Positions 51,596 through 59,827 of a DNA stretch of 64,000 bases are shown here, in pieces; positions within the stretch are counted from its first letter, which is position 1; each line of letters opens with the position of its first letter. The notes under the pieces were generated by a model that saw only the letters and a list, made by a program, of their open reading frames with translations, made no database searches and had not been told where the DNA came from. The translations under genes and the position numbers were made by a program. Source of the stretch: Cecembia calidifontis (lineage in GTDB: Bacteria; Bacteroidota; Bacteroidia; Cytophagales; Cyclobacteriaceae); NCBI RefSeq assembly GCF_004216715.1, contig NZ_SGXG01000001.1:3270501-3334500 (forward strand), given 5' to 3'.

Positions 51596-54500
51596 ATGCG
51601 TCGGTCCGGTCACATATTTTCGGTAATCTTGATATGGCTGTTGGGGTGTTGTTTGAATTCTCCGGCGCATGCGCAACTTTCAACCATTGGAAGGGAATTT
51701 TTTGTTGGTTTTATGGAAAACCACAGGGTTGTTCCCAATAGAATCGACCAGGCAACAATCATCATTTCTGCCGAAGAGGATGCCGATGGCATCATTCAGT
51801 ATGTGAACAATACCATTAATTTTTCCATAAAGGCAGGTCAGCAGTTTGTTTATGAATTTCCAAGAGATGGGATGGACATCATTCACAGAAGCTCCAGGAT
51901 GGTGGAAAACAAAGGTGTCTTTATCCAGTCCAATGGGAATATTTCGGTTCATGCATTCAATTTCAGAGAGCGCAGTGCTGATGGTACCGTTGTCTTGCCA
52001 CTTTCTTCCATAGGAAAAGATTATTGGGTCACTGCCCATCATGAGCAGTTTGCGCAGGGATCCAACCCGGGCAGCAATCAGAATTTTGAAAGCACCTTGT
52101 TGATTTTGGCCACTGAGGATAATACCCGCGTGGAGATTTTGCTTTCGGCACAAAGCAATGATCCCATTCCTGTCCCTCCCGGTTCTACCCTTACCGTAGA
52201 TCTGAAAAGGGGAGAAAGTTATCAGGTCAAGGCTGTCGGAGACCTGACAGGAACAAGGGTTAGGGTGGTTGGCTCTACAGATGGAGACTGCAAAAATATT
52301 GCAGTATTTGGTGGAAACAAGATGACATCAGTGGGCAGAGATTGTGATGACGCCACTACAGGAGATCATTTGTTTCAACAGATATACCCCACATTTTCTT
52401 GGGGTAAGGAATACATCCACATCCCATTAGCTGGAAGGACTTCGGGTGAAATGGTCAAGGTCCTGGCAGCAGAAAATAACACCAAAGTTTTTGTAAATGG
52501 GCAGGAAAGAGCGACATTAAATGCAGGAAGGTTTACCACCTTATCATTCGGAAGGGATGAGTTGGCCAATATTACTGCGGACAAACCAGTAGCAGTTACA
52601 GTTTTTGCAAAAAGTTACAGGTGTAACATTCAGGTTGGGCAAGGGGCAAGTGATGGAGACCCTACCATGATTACATTAAGTCCTAATCCCCAGCTAATAA
52701 AAAGGACGGTGTTTTCTTCTGTCAAAGTAGTGGGTATAGTGGATCATTTTGTAAATATCCTCGCCAAATCAAGTTCAGCTGGGCAGACAGTATTGGACGG
52801 TGTCAATATAGGGGGGCAATTTCAACCTGTACCTGGAAATCCGGAATATGCTTATGCAAGGGTAAAGGTCAGCGAGGGCAGCCATACCTTGAGCAACCCA
52901 GTAGGCGTAATTGGTTATGCTTACGGTTCCGGTTTTATTGAATCTTATGGGTATTCTGCCGGAGCTAGTCTCAATAACCTGAATTTTGAAACAGAGGTAG
53001 CCTATGATTTTGAAGTTTTTGGGGATAAGGTAGCCTGTTTAGGGGTTACCGGTTCCTGGACCGTGATGCCCAGGAACCCCAAATTTGAAATATTTGAATG
53101 GACTTTTGGTGATGGTACAGAAGTAAAAGAAGGCCAGACAGTCGATCATTTATTTGAAAAACCCGGTAAATATCAGGTTAAAATTGTTGCCCTAACGGGT
53201 ACCCGTGCCTGTGACCAAATCGAAGAGTCCTTCTTTGAGGTGGAAGTTTTGGAATCGGATGGGGTGATTGAAGGCACTGAATCCGTGTGCCCGGATATTG
53301 ATGTGGCCCTTTATGTTTTTGATAAACCAGTCAACACTAAAAAAGTAATCTGGCAGGTTGAAGGCGGGGAAATTATTCCCCAAGATGATTTTTCAGTAAG
53401 GGTGAAATGGGGCGGTTTTAACCCTGATGCCAAAATCATTGCCATACCCGTAACAGAAGAGGGTTGTCAAGGGAAGCCTATAGAATTGAAGGTACTGATC
53501 AATGAAGCCATTAACCCTGGATTGGCTAAAGGGCAAAGTCAGATTTGTTTTGAAGAAGGAGCGACTTATACCTACGAGGTAAAAGACCTGATGCCCGGAA
53601 GAAGTTATGAATGGTTTGTTGAAGGAGGTGTAATCCTATCTGATAAAAGTTCAGAAAAAATAGAAGTCAAATGGGGAGGGGTTGGAAGTACAGGAGTGAT
53701 TTGGTATGAAGAATACAGTGTGGTCAATCCATCTTGTGGGGGCATCTCCCAAAAATTACTGGTTAAAATCAATCCTCCCTTGACGGCCTCAGTTTCCAAC
53801 ATATCGGAGTTTATCTGTCCAGGTTCTGAATTAGGAAAAATAAAAATCGAAGTTGCCGGGGGAACAGGTGTTTATTCTTTCCAATGGTCTCATGACATGG
53901 ACTGGAACTTAGACCATGCAGAAGGATTGCCTGCTGGAAAATATGATGTTCTGGTAAAGGATTCCGGAGGATGTTCATTCCTTTTGGAGGCATTGGAAAT
54001 CAAAGAATCTGAGCCCATGCAACTGTTGGGTCAACCAATTGTTAATTCTGCCAGATGTTTTGATAGTAAGGATGGAGAAATGTTGTTCCGGATAGGGGGA
54101 GGCTATGCGCCTTTTACTGTGAATATGGAAAATGCCCTTGTGATCGGTAATGACATACAGCTATTGGGATTGGAAAGGGGGGATTATGTGGTCACGGTTT
54201 TTGACGCCGCCGGTTGTTCTCTTGAAGTTCCCTTCACCATAGAGTCCCCACCTGCTTTGTCTGTGGATTTCGAAATTGAAAGAATAGCCTGTCCGGGACT
54301 TCCGAGCGGTATACTTACAGCCATTCCTTCGGGAGGAGTTAGGCCATATCGAATTACCTGGGAATGGGATGGATCCAATAATCCCCGGCTGATTGACATT
54401 CCTTCAGGTGCATATGCTTTGTCTGTGGCCGATGCCAATGGTTGTAGGCAAGATGCTGTCGGTCTGATGAGGGAAGGAGCACCCCAGTTACGGATGCCAA

Positions 54501-54742
54501 CCGGCTACAAACCCATGGACGGCTTGTATATGGGCGTAAGCAATTGTGAGGTAACTTTTAAACTGTTCATTTATGACAAATGGGGGGAATTGATATATCA
54601 GGGAAATCAAGGTTGGGACGGCACATTAAAAGGAGAGGAGGTTCCCATTGGAACTTATTCTTACATGATCGAATATGTTTTTAGTATCGATGGCTCGCCC
54701 CAAACCAAACAGCAAAGGGGTGTATTTACATTAATCCGTTAA
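51596..54742 (+). CDS. Giant T9SS type B surface protein with IgGFc-binding-like, PKD and SprB-like repeats (copy 2)
   Basis: A 1,048-residue paralogue of the preceding gene with the same order of parts: signal peptide (HIFSVILIWLLGCCLNSPAHAQ), an IgGFc-binding-like N-terminal region (STIGREFFVGFMENHR ... ERSADGTVVLPLSSIGKDYWVT), PKD (IFEWTFGDGTEVKEGQTVDHLF), Ig-like modules, SprB-like repeats (KIKIEVAGGTGVYSFQWSHD, DGEMLFRIGGGYAPFTVN, SGILTAIPSGGVRPYRITW) and the type B sorting domain, ending properly in RGVFTLIR. The pair looks like a tandem duplication with marked divergence. A role in adhesion or gliding is inferred from the domains; no ligand is known. Confidence 0.9.
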   Translation: MRRSGHIFSVILIWLLGCCLNSPAHAQLSTIGREFFVGFMENHRVVPNRIDQATIIISAEEDADGIIQYVNNTINFSIKAGQQFVYEFPRDGMDIIHRSSRMVENKGVFIQSNGNISVHAFNFRERSADGTVVLPLSSIGKDYWVTAHHEQFAQGSNPGSNQNFESTLLILATEDNTRVEILLSAQSNDPIPVPPGSTLTVDLKRGESYQVKAVGDLTGTRVRVVGSTDGDCKNIAVFGGNKMTSVGRDCDDATTGDHLFQQIYPTFSWGKEYIHIPLAGRTSGEMVKVLAAENNTKVFVNGQERATLNAGRFTTLSFGRDELANITADKPVAVTVFAKSYRCNIQVGQGASDGDPTMITLSPNPQLIKRTVFSSVKVVGIVDHFVNILAKSSSAGQTVLDGVNIGGQFQPVPGNPEYAYARVKVSEGSHTLSNPVGVIGYAYGSGFIESYGYSAGASLNNLNFETEVAYDFEVFGDKVACLGVTGSWTVMPRNPKFEIFEWTFGDGTEVKEGQTVDHLFEKPGKYQVKIVALTGTRACDQIEESFFEVEVLESDGVIEGTESVCPDIDVALYVFDKPVNTKKVIWQVEGGEIIPQDDFSVRVKWGGFNPDAKIIAIPVTEEGCQGKPIELKVLINEAINPGLAKGQSQICFEEGATYTYEVKDLMPGRSYEWFVEGGVILSDKSSEKIEVKWGGVGSTGVIWYEEYSVVNPSCGGISQKLLVKINPPLTASVSNISEFICPGSELGKIKIEVAGGTGVYSFQWSHDMDWNLDHAEGLPAGKYDVLVKDSGGCSFLLEALEIKESEPMQLLGQPIVNSARCFDSKDGEMLFRIGGGYAPFTVNMENALVIGNDIQLLGLERGDYVVTVFDAAGCSLEVPFTIESPPALSVDFEIERIACPGLPSGILTAIPSGGVRPYRITWEWDGSNNPRLIDIPSGAYALSVADANGCRQDAVGLMREGAPQLRMPTGYKPMDGLYMGVSNCEVTFKLFIYDKWGELIYQGNQGWDGTLKGEEVPIGTYSYMIEYVFSIDGSPQTKQQRGVFTLIR

Positions 54743-54774
54743 AACCCTTATGTTTGTGATTTAACAAACCAAAA

Positions 54775-55794
54775 ATGAAAAAAATTTTAATTACTGGTGG
54801 AGCCGGATATATAGGTTCCCACACGGCTGTAGCATTGGTAGTTGCAGGTTTTGAGCCGGTTATTGTTGATAACTTTTCCAATTCGGATCATTCTGCTCTC
54901 AATGGATTGAAAAGAATCTTGGGTAAAGAATTACTTTGCTATGAGGGGGACTGTAACGACCGGGAGTTGCTGCAAAGGATTTTTAAAGAAAATCAGTTTG
55001 AGGGCGTGATCCATTTCGCAGCATACAAGGCTGTAGGTGAAAGCACACAATTTCCGTTGAAATATTACAGCAATAACCTTTTTTCGCTGATTGTCCTTTT
55101 GGAAACCATGGCAGCGTTTGGGGTCAGGGATTTGGTTTTTTCTTCGAGCTGCACGGTTTATGGTCAACCGGACGAATTACCGGTGAAAGAAAGCACGCCA
55201 AGGAAAGAAGCAGAAAGCCCCTATGGAAACACCAAGAAAATCTGTGAGGATATTTTAAGGGACTACATCAAAAGTGGTGTAAATTCCAGAATAATTTCCC
55301 TTCGTTACTTTAATCCTGTCGGTGCCCATCCCAGTGGTGAAATAGGGGAATTGCCCTTGGGAGTTCCCAATAACCTGGTTCCCTTTATTACCCAGACTGC
55401 AGCGGGTATCAGAGAAAAACTGACGGTATTTGGCAATGATTATGCTACTTCGGATGGAAGTTGTGTTAGGGACTATATACACGTAATGGACCTTGCTGAT
55501 GCCCACGTTAAAGCATTGGAGTATTTATTCAAGCAAAAAGAAAATTTTTACGACTTGTTCAATGTAGGGACTGGAAAAGGGAATACAGTTTTAGAAGTAA
55601 TCCAAACCTTTGAAAAAGTCAGCGGCCGGCCTTTAAATTACCAGATAGGCCCAAGGAGACCAGGTGATATTGAAAAGGTCTGGGCCAATACAGACAAGAT
55701 CAATACTGTACTCGGATGGCATGCTAAATATAGTCTGGAGGACTCTCTTAGGGATTCCTGGAACTGGCAACAGAAGTTGGGGGAGAAGGAATAA
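54775..55794 (+). CDS. galE: UDP-glucose 4-epimerase
   Basis: A 339-residue extended short-chain dehydrogenase that interconverts UDP-glucose and UDP-galactose. NAD loop ITGGAGYIGSHTAVAL at residues 5-20; catalytic Ser in FSSSCTVYGQP and the YGNTKK Tyr-Lys pair; then RYFNPVGAHPSGEIGE and DYATSDGSCVRDYIHVMDLADAH, typical of GalE. It may feed surface polysaccharide synthesis. It begins 32 bp after the type B surface protein gene; its 3' end overlaps the convergent next gene by 47 bp. Confidence 0.95.
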   Translation: MKKILITGGAGYIGSHTAVALVVAGFEPVIVDNFSNSDHSALNGLKRILGKELLCYEGDCNDRELLQRIFKENQFEGVIHFAAYKAVGESTQFPLKYYSNNLFSLIVLLETMAAFGVRDLVFSSSCTVYGQPDELPVKESTPRKEAESPYGNTKKICEDILRDYIKSGVNSRIISLRYFNPVGAHPSGEIGELPLGVPNNLVPFITQTAAGIREKLTVFGNDYATSDGSCVRDYIHVMDLADAHVKALEYLFKQKENFYDLFNVGTGKGNTVLEVIQTFEKVSGRPLNYQIGPRRPGDIEKVWANTDKINTVLGWHAKYSLEDSLRDSWNWQQKLGEKE

Positions 55795-57421
55795 ACCCCA
55801 TCTTCCTGTCCATGAAAACTTCCTTGATGGCTTCCAGATAATCAAAACCATGCCCCTCTGAAGGTTCAATATGGTTACCCTCTAAATATTCATTCCAGCA
55901 ACAGATCATTACCGTGTTTCCGTTGCTGGATTTATATTTTTCAGAAAGGCTTCTGGCATCTTCTAATTTAGCCTTGAAAGAAGCCTTATTGCTATGAACC
56001 CGGTCTTTTTCAGGTTCGGAAGGAAATCCCGTAGGCTGTGGCCAAGTGCCACCGGCAGGTCTGTAATCCCAGCCCATAGCCACCGGAACCTGGTATTCAA
56101 AGTTGGGGTCATTTTTAAAAAACTCGCTCCATCTGTTCCAATGTGCCTGATAGGTCCTTCTCATATCAGCATAGCTTCTGTTTTGCAGCTCCATATAATT
56201 GTGGTAGATGTATGCCGTCAAACCTTCAAATCCCATCCCTTTCAGCCTGGGAACATAGTCCTGAAAAAGCATCCTATCTGTGTACCTGCCACCTCTCCAA
56301 GGTTCCCTTATACTGTTGGCCCGCCATCTGGTAGGCATCCCAAATTCCCTTTCGTTAGGCAGCATCGCCCCTGAAGTCACAGCTATGAATTTTATTCCTT
56401 TTAGCCCATTTTTTACAGCCAAAGCCTTTGAGCGGTCAAGCAATTCTTTCAGGGTAATCCCGTAAAAGGAAGCCCTTGCCTCCGTATCATGTGGAAAATA
56501 AAAATAAACTATTGGCCTTCCGTCCGCATCTTTCAGGTAATCCGTCCTTTTGAAATATTTATCTATCCAAAGTTGGGTGATTTTATCATGAACCTGTAGA
56601 TAGAGCGCTTTGTCAGGCTTTTCCCCTTCGTAATTTCTTCCTGCCCTGATACTTTCCGGCGAGCCCACATCCAGCCAAAGCCTCCAGCGTTCATCACTGT
56701 CATCACACCAGTTGATGGCCCATTTCATTTGTTTATCAGGAGGAAGTTTTTCATTTTCTTTCAATAAGACGGTAAGCTGATCATTCCATTCCTCTAATCC
56801 TGGTACTGCCACCCTGCCATCTCTTTTGGGGTCAATTCTCCATCCCTCGGGATAGTATAGGGTCGATTGAGGACCGAAATACAAATGATAATAGTAATGT
56901 CTTCCAAAAAACCAGTCATAGGCAAAAAAATCAATCCCATAACTCTTCATGTATTCGAGTTGTTTTTTGGCCACATTGGGGTCATCTCTTTTATAAAACC
57001 CTCCCAAACTTGAATGGGGTTTACGGTCTAAAAATGGTCCTTCATAAGGGTATCGGTTGTTATAAATCCTACCCTTTGGACCCCAGACTGCGGTATTTTT
57101 AATACTGGCACAGTCTTCTCTCCCCATCAGGCAAGCCCAAAAACTGTCGATATCCTTATTCGGATCTGGGGAAATATTCCATGAGGGCATAAAGTAAACT
57201 CCTATCAGTTGGCCGTCTTTCGCTTCATTAGAGGCCACTCGAGCAGCTTCATCCAAAATTTCAGGTTCTGTATAAACCGGGATTTCATCCGGATTTTTCT
57301 CTTGAGAAGAGCGGCTTGAGTTTGTGTCCCCTGATGAAAGTGCTCTGATTTTTTCTTCGCATCCTCCTGGATCAATGGATAAAATGATGAATAGGGTAAG
57401 AAAAGTAGAAAAGAACTTCAT
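55748..57421 (-). CDS. WbsX/GH99-like exported protein
   Basis: A 557-residue protein resembling the WbsX/GH99-like family of TIM-barrel proteins: LIGVYFMPSWNISPDPN near residues 72-88, YGIDFFAYDWFFGRHYYYHLYFG, WAINWCDDSDERWRLW and VMICCWNEYLEGNHIEPSEG near the end, where the WNEYxEG segment carries a conserved Glu. Relatives act on or make glycans (endo-mannosidases of GH99, or putative glycosyltransferases); substrate is unknown. The N-terminus (FSTFLTLFIILSIDPGGCEEK) is an export signal, with GGC as a weak lipobox. The 3' end overlaps galE by 47 bp on the opposite strand. Confidence 0.78.
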   Translation of the reverse strand: MKFFSTFLTLFIILSIDPGGCEEKIRALSSGDTNSSRSSQEKNPDEIPVYTEPEILDEAARVASNEAKDGQLIGVYFMPSWNISPDPNKDIDSFWACLMGREDCASIKNTAVWGPKGRIYNNRYPYEGPFLDRKPHSSLGGFYKRDDPNVAKKQLEYMKSYGIDFFAYDWFFGRHYYYHLYFGPQSTLYYPEGWRIDPKRDGRVAVPGLEEWNDQLTVLLKENEKLPPDKQMKWAINWCDDSDERWRLWLDVGSPESIRAGRNYEGEKPDKALYLQVHDKITQLWIDKYFKRTDYLKDADGRPIVYFYFPHDTEARASFYGITLKELLDRSKALAVKNGLKGIKFIAVTSGAMLPNEREFGMPTRWRANSIREPWRGGRYTDRMLFQDYVPRLKGMGFEGLTAYIYHNYMELQNRSYADMRRTYQAHWNRWSEFFKNDPNFEYQVPVAMGWDYRPAGGTWPQPTGFPSEPEKDRVHSNKASFKAKLEDARSLSEKYKSSNGNTVMICCWNEYLEGNHIEPSEGHGFDYLEAIKEVFMDRKMGFIPSPPTSVASSRNP

Positions 57422-57473
57422 AAGGCTTAAAATTTAGTCAAAAACAAACTTGTTATGAATCAAATATAAAAAA

Positions 57474-57497
57474 ACCGTGATACAATTGCATCACGGT
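57474..57497 (-). terminator. Terminator of the transketolase operon
   Basis: 8-bp stem ACCGTGAT / ATCACGGT (57474-57481 and 57490-57497) with an 8-base loop, followed on the minus strand by TTTTTTTATATTT. Confidence 0.82.
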
Positions 57498-57520
57498 CTT
57501 GTTATTATTTCCGGCAAAAT

Positions 57521-58489
57521 TTATTTTCTACCTATCGCTTTTTTGGCAGCCTTTACAATATTTTCAGCATTTAAACCATATTTTTCAAGCAATTGGGCAG
57601 GTGTGCCTGACTCTCCAAAAGAATCATTGACTCCTATATATTCCAATGGTGCTGGATAATTTCTGGCCAAAACCTGGGCAATGCTATCGCCAAGCCCACC
57701 ATTGATCTGATGTTCTTCTGCTGATACTGCACAACCCGTTTTTTGAACTGAGTTTAAGATGGCTTCCTCATCCAAGGGTTTGATTGTGTGGATATTGATT
57801 ACTTCTGCAGAAATGCCTTCCTCTCTCAGCATGGCCTCAGCTACGATAGCTTCCCAAACCAAATGGCCTGTGGCAAAGATGCTCACATCTTTACCTTCAA
57901 TCATTTTAACCGCTTTTCCGATCTCAAATTTTTGGTCAGCTGGGGTAAATACTGGCCAGCTTGGACGTCCAAATCTCAAATAGGCCGGCCCTACATGCTC
58001 TACCAAAGCCAAAGTGGCAGCTTTGGTCTGATTGTAATCACAGGGAACTATCACCGTCATGTGGGGCAACATTTTCATCATGCCCACATCCTCTAGGATT
58101 TGATGGGTTGCACCATCTTCTCCCAGTGTCAGGCCCGCATGCGATGCACAGATTTTAACATTTTTATCTGAATAGGCCACAGACTGGCGGATCTGATCAT
58201 AAACCCTACCAGTGGAGAAGTTGGCAAAGGTTCCGGTAAAAGGAATCTTTCCGCCAATGGTCATTCCCGCAGCCAATCCGATCATGTTGGCTTCAGCGAT
58301 ACCAACTTGAAAGAACCGTTCGGGGAATTCCTTTTGGAAGGCTCCCATTTTAAGGGAACCGATAAGGTCTGCACAAAGTCCCACTACATTCGGGTTTCTC
58401 CTTCCTGCTTCCAATAACCCGTCACCGAAACCGGAACGGGTATCTTTTTTTTCTGTATAAGTGAATTTTAAGTCCAAGGTTTTTTCCAT
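57521..58489 (-). CDS. Transketolase, C-terminal subunit
   Basis: A 322-residue protein covering the pyrimidine-binding and C-terminal domains of transketolase. Pyr domain: GLCADLIGSLKMGAF, GIAEANMIGLAAGMTIGGKIPF (Glu that activates the cofactor) and HAGLTLGEDGATHQILEDVGMM. C-domain from FATGHLVWEAIVAEAML. It pairs with the N-terminal subunit encoded just upstream (1 bp between), giving one thiamine-diphosphate enzyme of the pentose phosphate pathway from two genes; such split transketolases are common in this phylum and in archaea. Confidence 0.92.
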   Translation of the reverse strand: MEKTLDLKFTYTEKKDTRSGFGDGLLEAGRRNPNVVGLCADLIGSLKMGAFQKEFPERFFQVGIAEANMIGLAAGMTIGGKIPFTGTFANFSTGRVYDQIRQSVAYSDKNVKICASHAGLTLGEDGATHQILEDVGMMKMLPHMTVIVPCDYNQTKAATLALVEHVGPAYLRFGRPSWPVFTPADQKFEIGKAVKMIEGKDVSIFATGHLVWEAIVAEAMLREEGISAEVINIHTIKPLDEEAILNSVQKTGCAVSAEEHQINGGLGDSIAQVLARNYPAPLEYIGVNDSFGESGTPAQLLEKYGLNAENIVKAAKKAIGRK

Positions 58490-58490
58490 C

Positions 58491-59342
58491 TTAATAGTCT
58501 CCTAATGTTTCTTCTAATTGTCCCAATGCATTTGCTAATTGCTCGTCATTTGGAGCGACTCCATGCCATTTGTGTGTGCCTACCATGAAATCTACTCCAA
58601 ATCCCATTTCTGTGTAAAGGAGAATCAAGACAGGTTTACCTTTTCCGGTAAGTTTTTTTGCCTTTTCCAATCCTTCCAAGACGGCTTCCATATCGTTGCC
58701 TTTTTGTATTTCGATCACTTCCCAACCAAAGGCCTCATATTTGGCCCGTAGGTTTTTCAGATCCATAACCTTTTCCGTAGGGCCGTCTATCTGCTGCCCA
58801 TTGTAATCTACAGCAGCGATCAGGTTGTCCACTTTGTAATGAGCAGCATACATGGCCGCTTCCCAAATTTGTCCTTCTTGCTGTTCGCCATCGCCCATCA
58901 TGACATAAACGAGTTTATCGTCATTGTTCAATTTTTTGACCTGTGCGGCACCTATGGCTACTGAAAGACCTTGACCCAAAGAGCCAGAGGCAATCCTGAT
59001 ACCTGGAAGTCCTTCGTGGGTTGCAGGATGTCCCTGCAATCTGGAATTGATTTTACGGAAAGTTCCCAATTCATCTGTGCTGAAATAACCGGTCCTGGCA
59101 AGAACACTGTACCATAAGGCAGATACGTGTCCATTGGAAAGAAAGAATAAATCTTCCCCTTTACCATCCATGTTAAAGTGATTGTTGTGCTCCATTTCTT
59201 TAAAAAATAGGGCCACAAAATACTCCGTCAGGCCTAAAGCTGCGCCGGGGTGTCCTGATTGGACAGCATGCACCATCCTTAGGCAATCCCTTCTTACTTG
59301 AGAACAGATTTTTTTGAGTTGATCGATTGATTGTTTTTCCAT
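58491..59342 (-). CDS. Transketolase, N-terminal subunit
   Basis: A 283-residue protein covering the thiamine-pyrophosphate-binding domain. QSGHPGAALGLTEYF holds the conserved His-Pro-Gly. The Mg/ThDP motif GDGEQQEGQIWEAAMYAAHYKVDNLIAAVDYNGQQIDG begins with GDG and ends with the Asn. HPATHEGLPGIRIASGSLGQGL is also typical. It is only functional with the C-terminal subunit encoded next. Starts 10 bp after the stop of bcp. Confidence 0.93.
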   Translation of the reverse strand: MEKQSIDQLKKICSQVRRDCLRMVHAVQSGHPGAALGLTEYFVALFFKEMEHNNHFNMDGKGEDLFFLSNGHVSALWYSVLARTGYFSTDELGTFRKINSRLQGHPATHEGLPGIRIASGSLGQGLSVAIGAAQVKKLNNDDKLVYVMMGDGEQQEGQIWEAAMYAAHYKVDNLIAAVDYNGQQIDGPTEKVMDLKNLRAKYEAFGWEVIEIQKGNDMEAVLEGLEKAKKLTGKGKPVLILLYTEMGFGVDFMVGTHKWHGVAPNDEQLANALGQLEETLGDY

Positions 59343-59352
59343 TGGATTGGAA

Positions 59353-59802
59353 TTATTTGAGAATTTGATTTGTGTGCGCTTTGGTATCTACTTTTTCAAT
59401 GATTTCCTCCAAAATTCCCTTTTCATCAATAATAAAGGTAGTTCTCGCTGTACCCATGTGTTTTCTGCCGTACATGGATTTTTCTACCCAAGTGCCATAA
59501 GCTTTGTGCACTGTGAGGTCTTCGTCTGCAATCAGGGAAAAAGGAAGGTTTTGTTTTTCAATGAATTTTTGGTGGGATTTTTGAGAGTCTGAACTTACGC
59601 CCAGTACGACATAACCGGCTTTTTGAAGTGCTTCATAATTGTCCCTCAAGTTGCAGGCCTGGGCAGTGCATCCCGGGGTATTGTCTTTGGGGTAAAAATA
59701 GAGGACAACTTTCTTGCCTCTGAAATCACTTAACTTAACAGGATTTCCGTTTTGGTCTTTGGATTCAAAATCCGGAGCTGCTTTTCCTACTTCTAATGAC
59801 AT
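59353..59802 (-). CDS. bcp: Thioredoxin-dependent peroxiredoxin (Bcp/PrxQ)
   Basis: A 149-residue cytosolic peroxidase of the PrxQ group. The active loop FYPKDNTPGCTAQACNL has the peroxidatic Cys45 and the resolving Cys50 five residues later, the usual atypical 2-Cys spacing of the group. It reduces hydroperoxides with thioredoxin. It lies between the M23 peptidase and transketolase genes on the same strand with short gaps (25 and 10 bp), so cotranscription is possible. Confidence 0.95.
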   Translation of the reverse strand: MSLEVGKAAPDFESKDQNGNPVKLSDFRGKKVVLYFYPKDNTPGCTAQACNLRDNYEALQKAGYVVLGVSSDSQKSHQKFIEKQNLPFSLIADEDLTVHKAYGTWVEKSMYGRKHMGTARTTFIIDEKGILEEIIEKVDTKAHTNQILK

Positions 59803-59827
59803 CTTTTTATTGTTTAAGGTGGATCAT

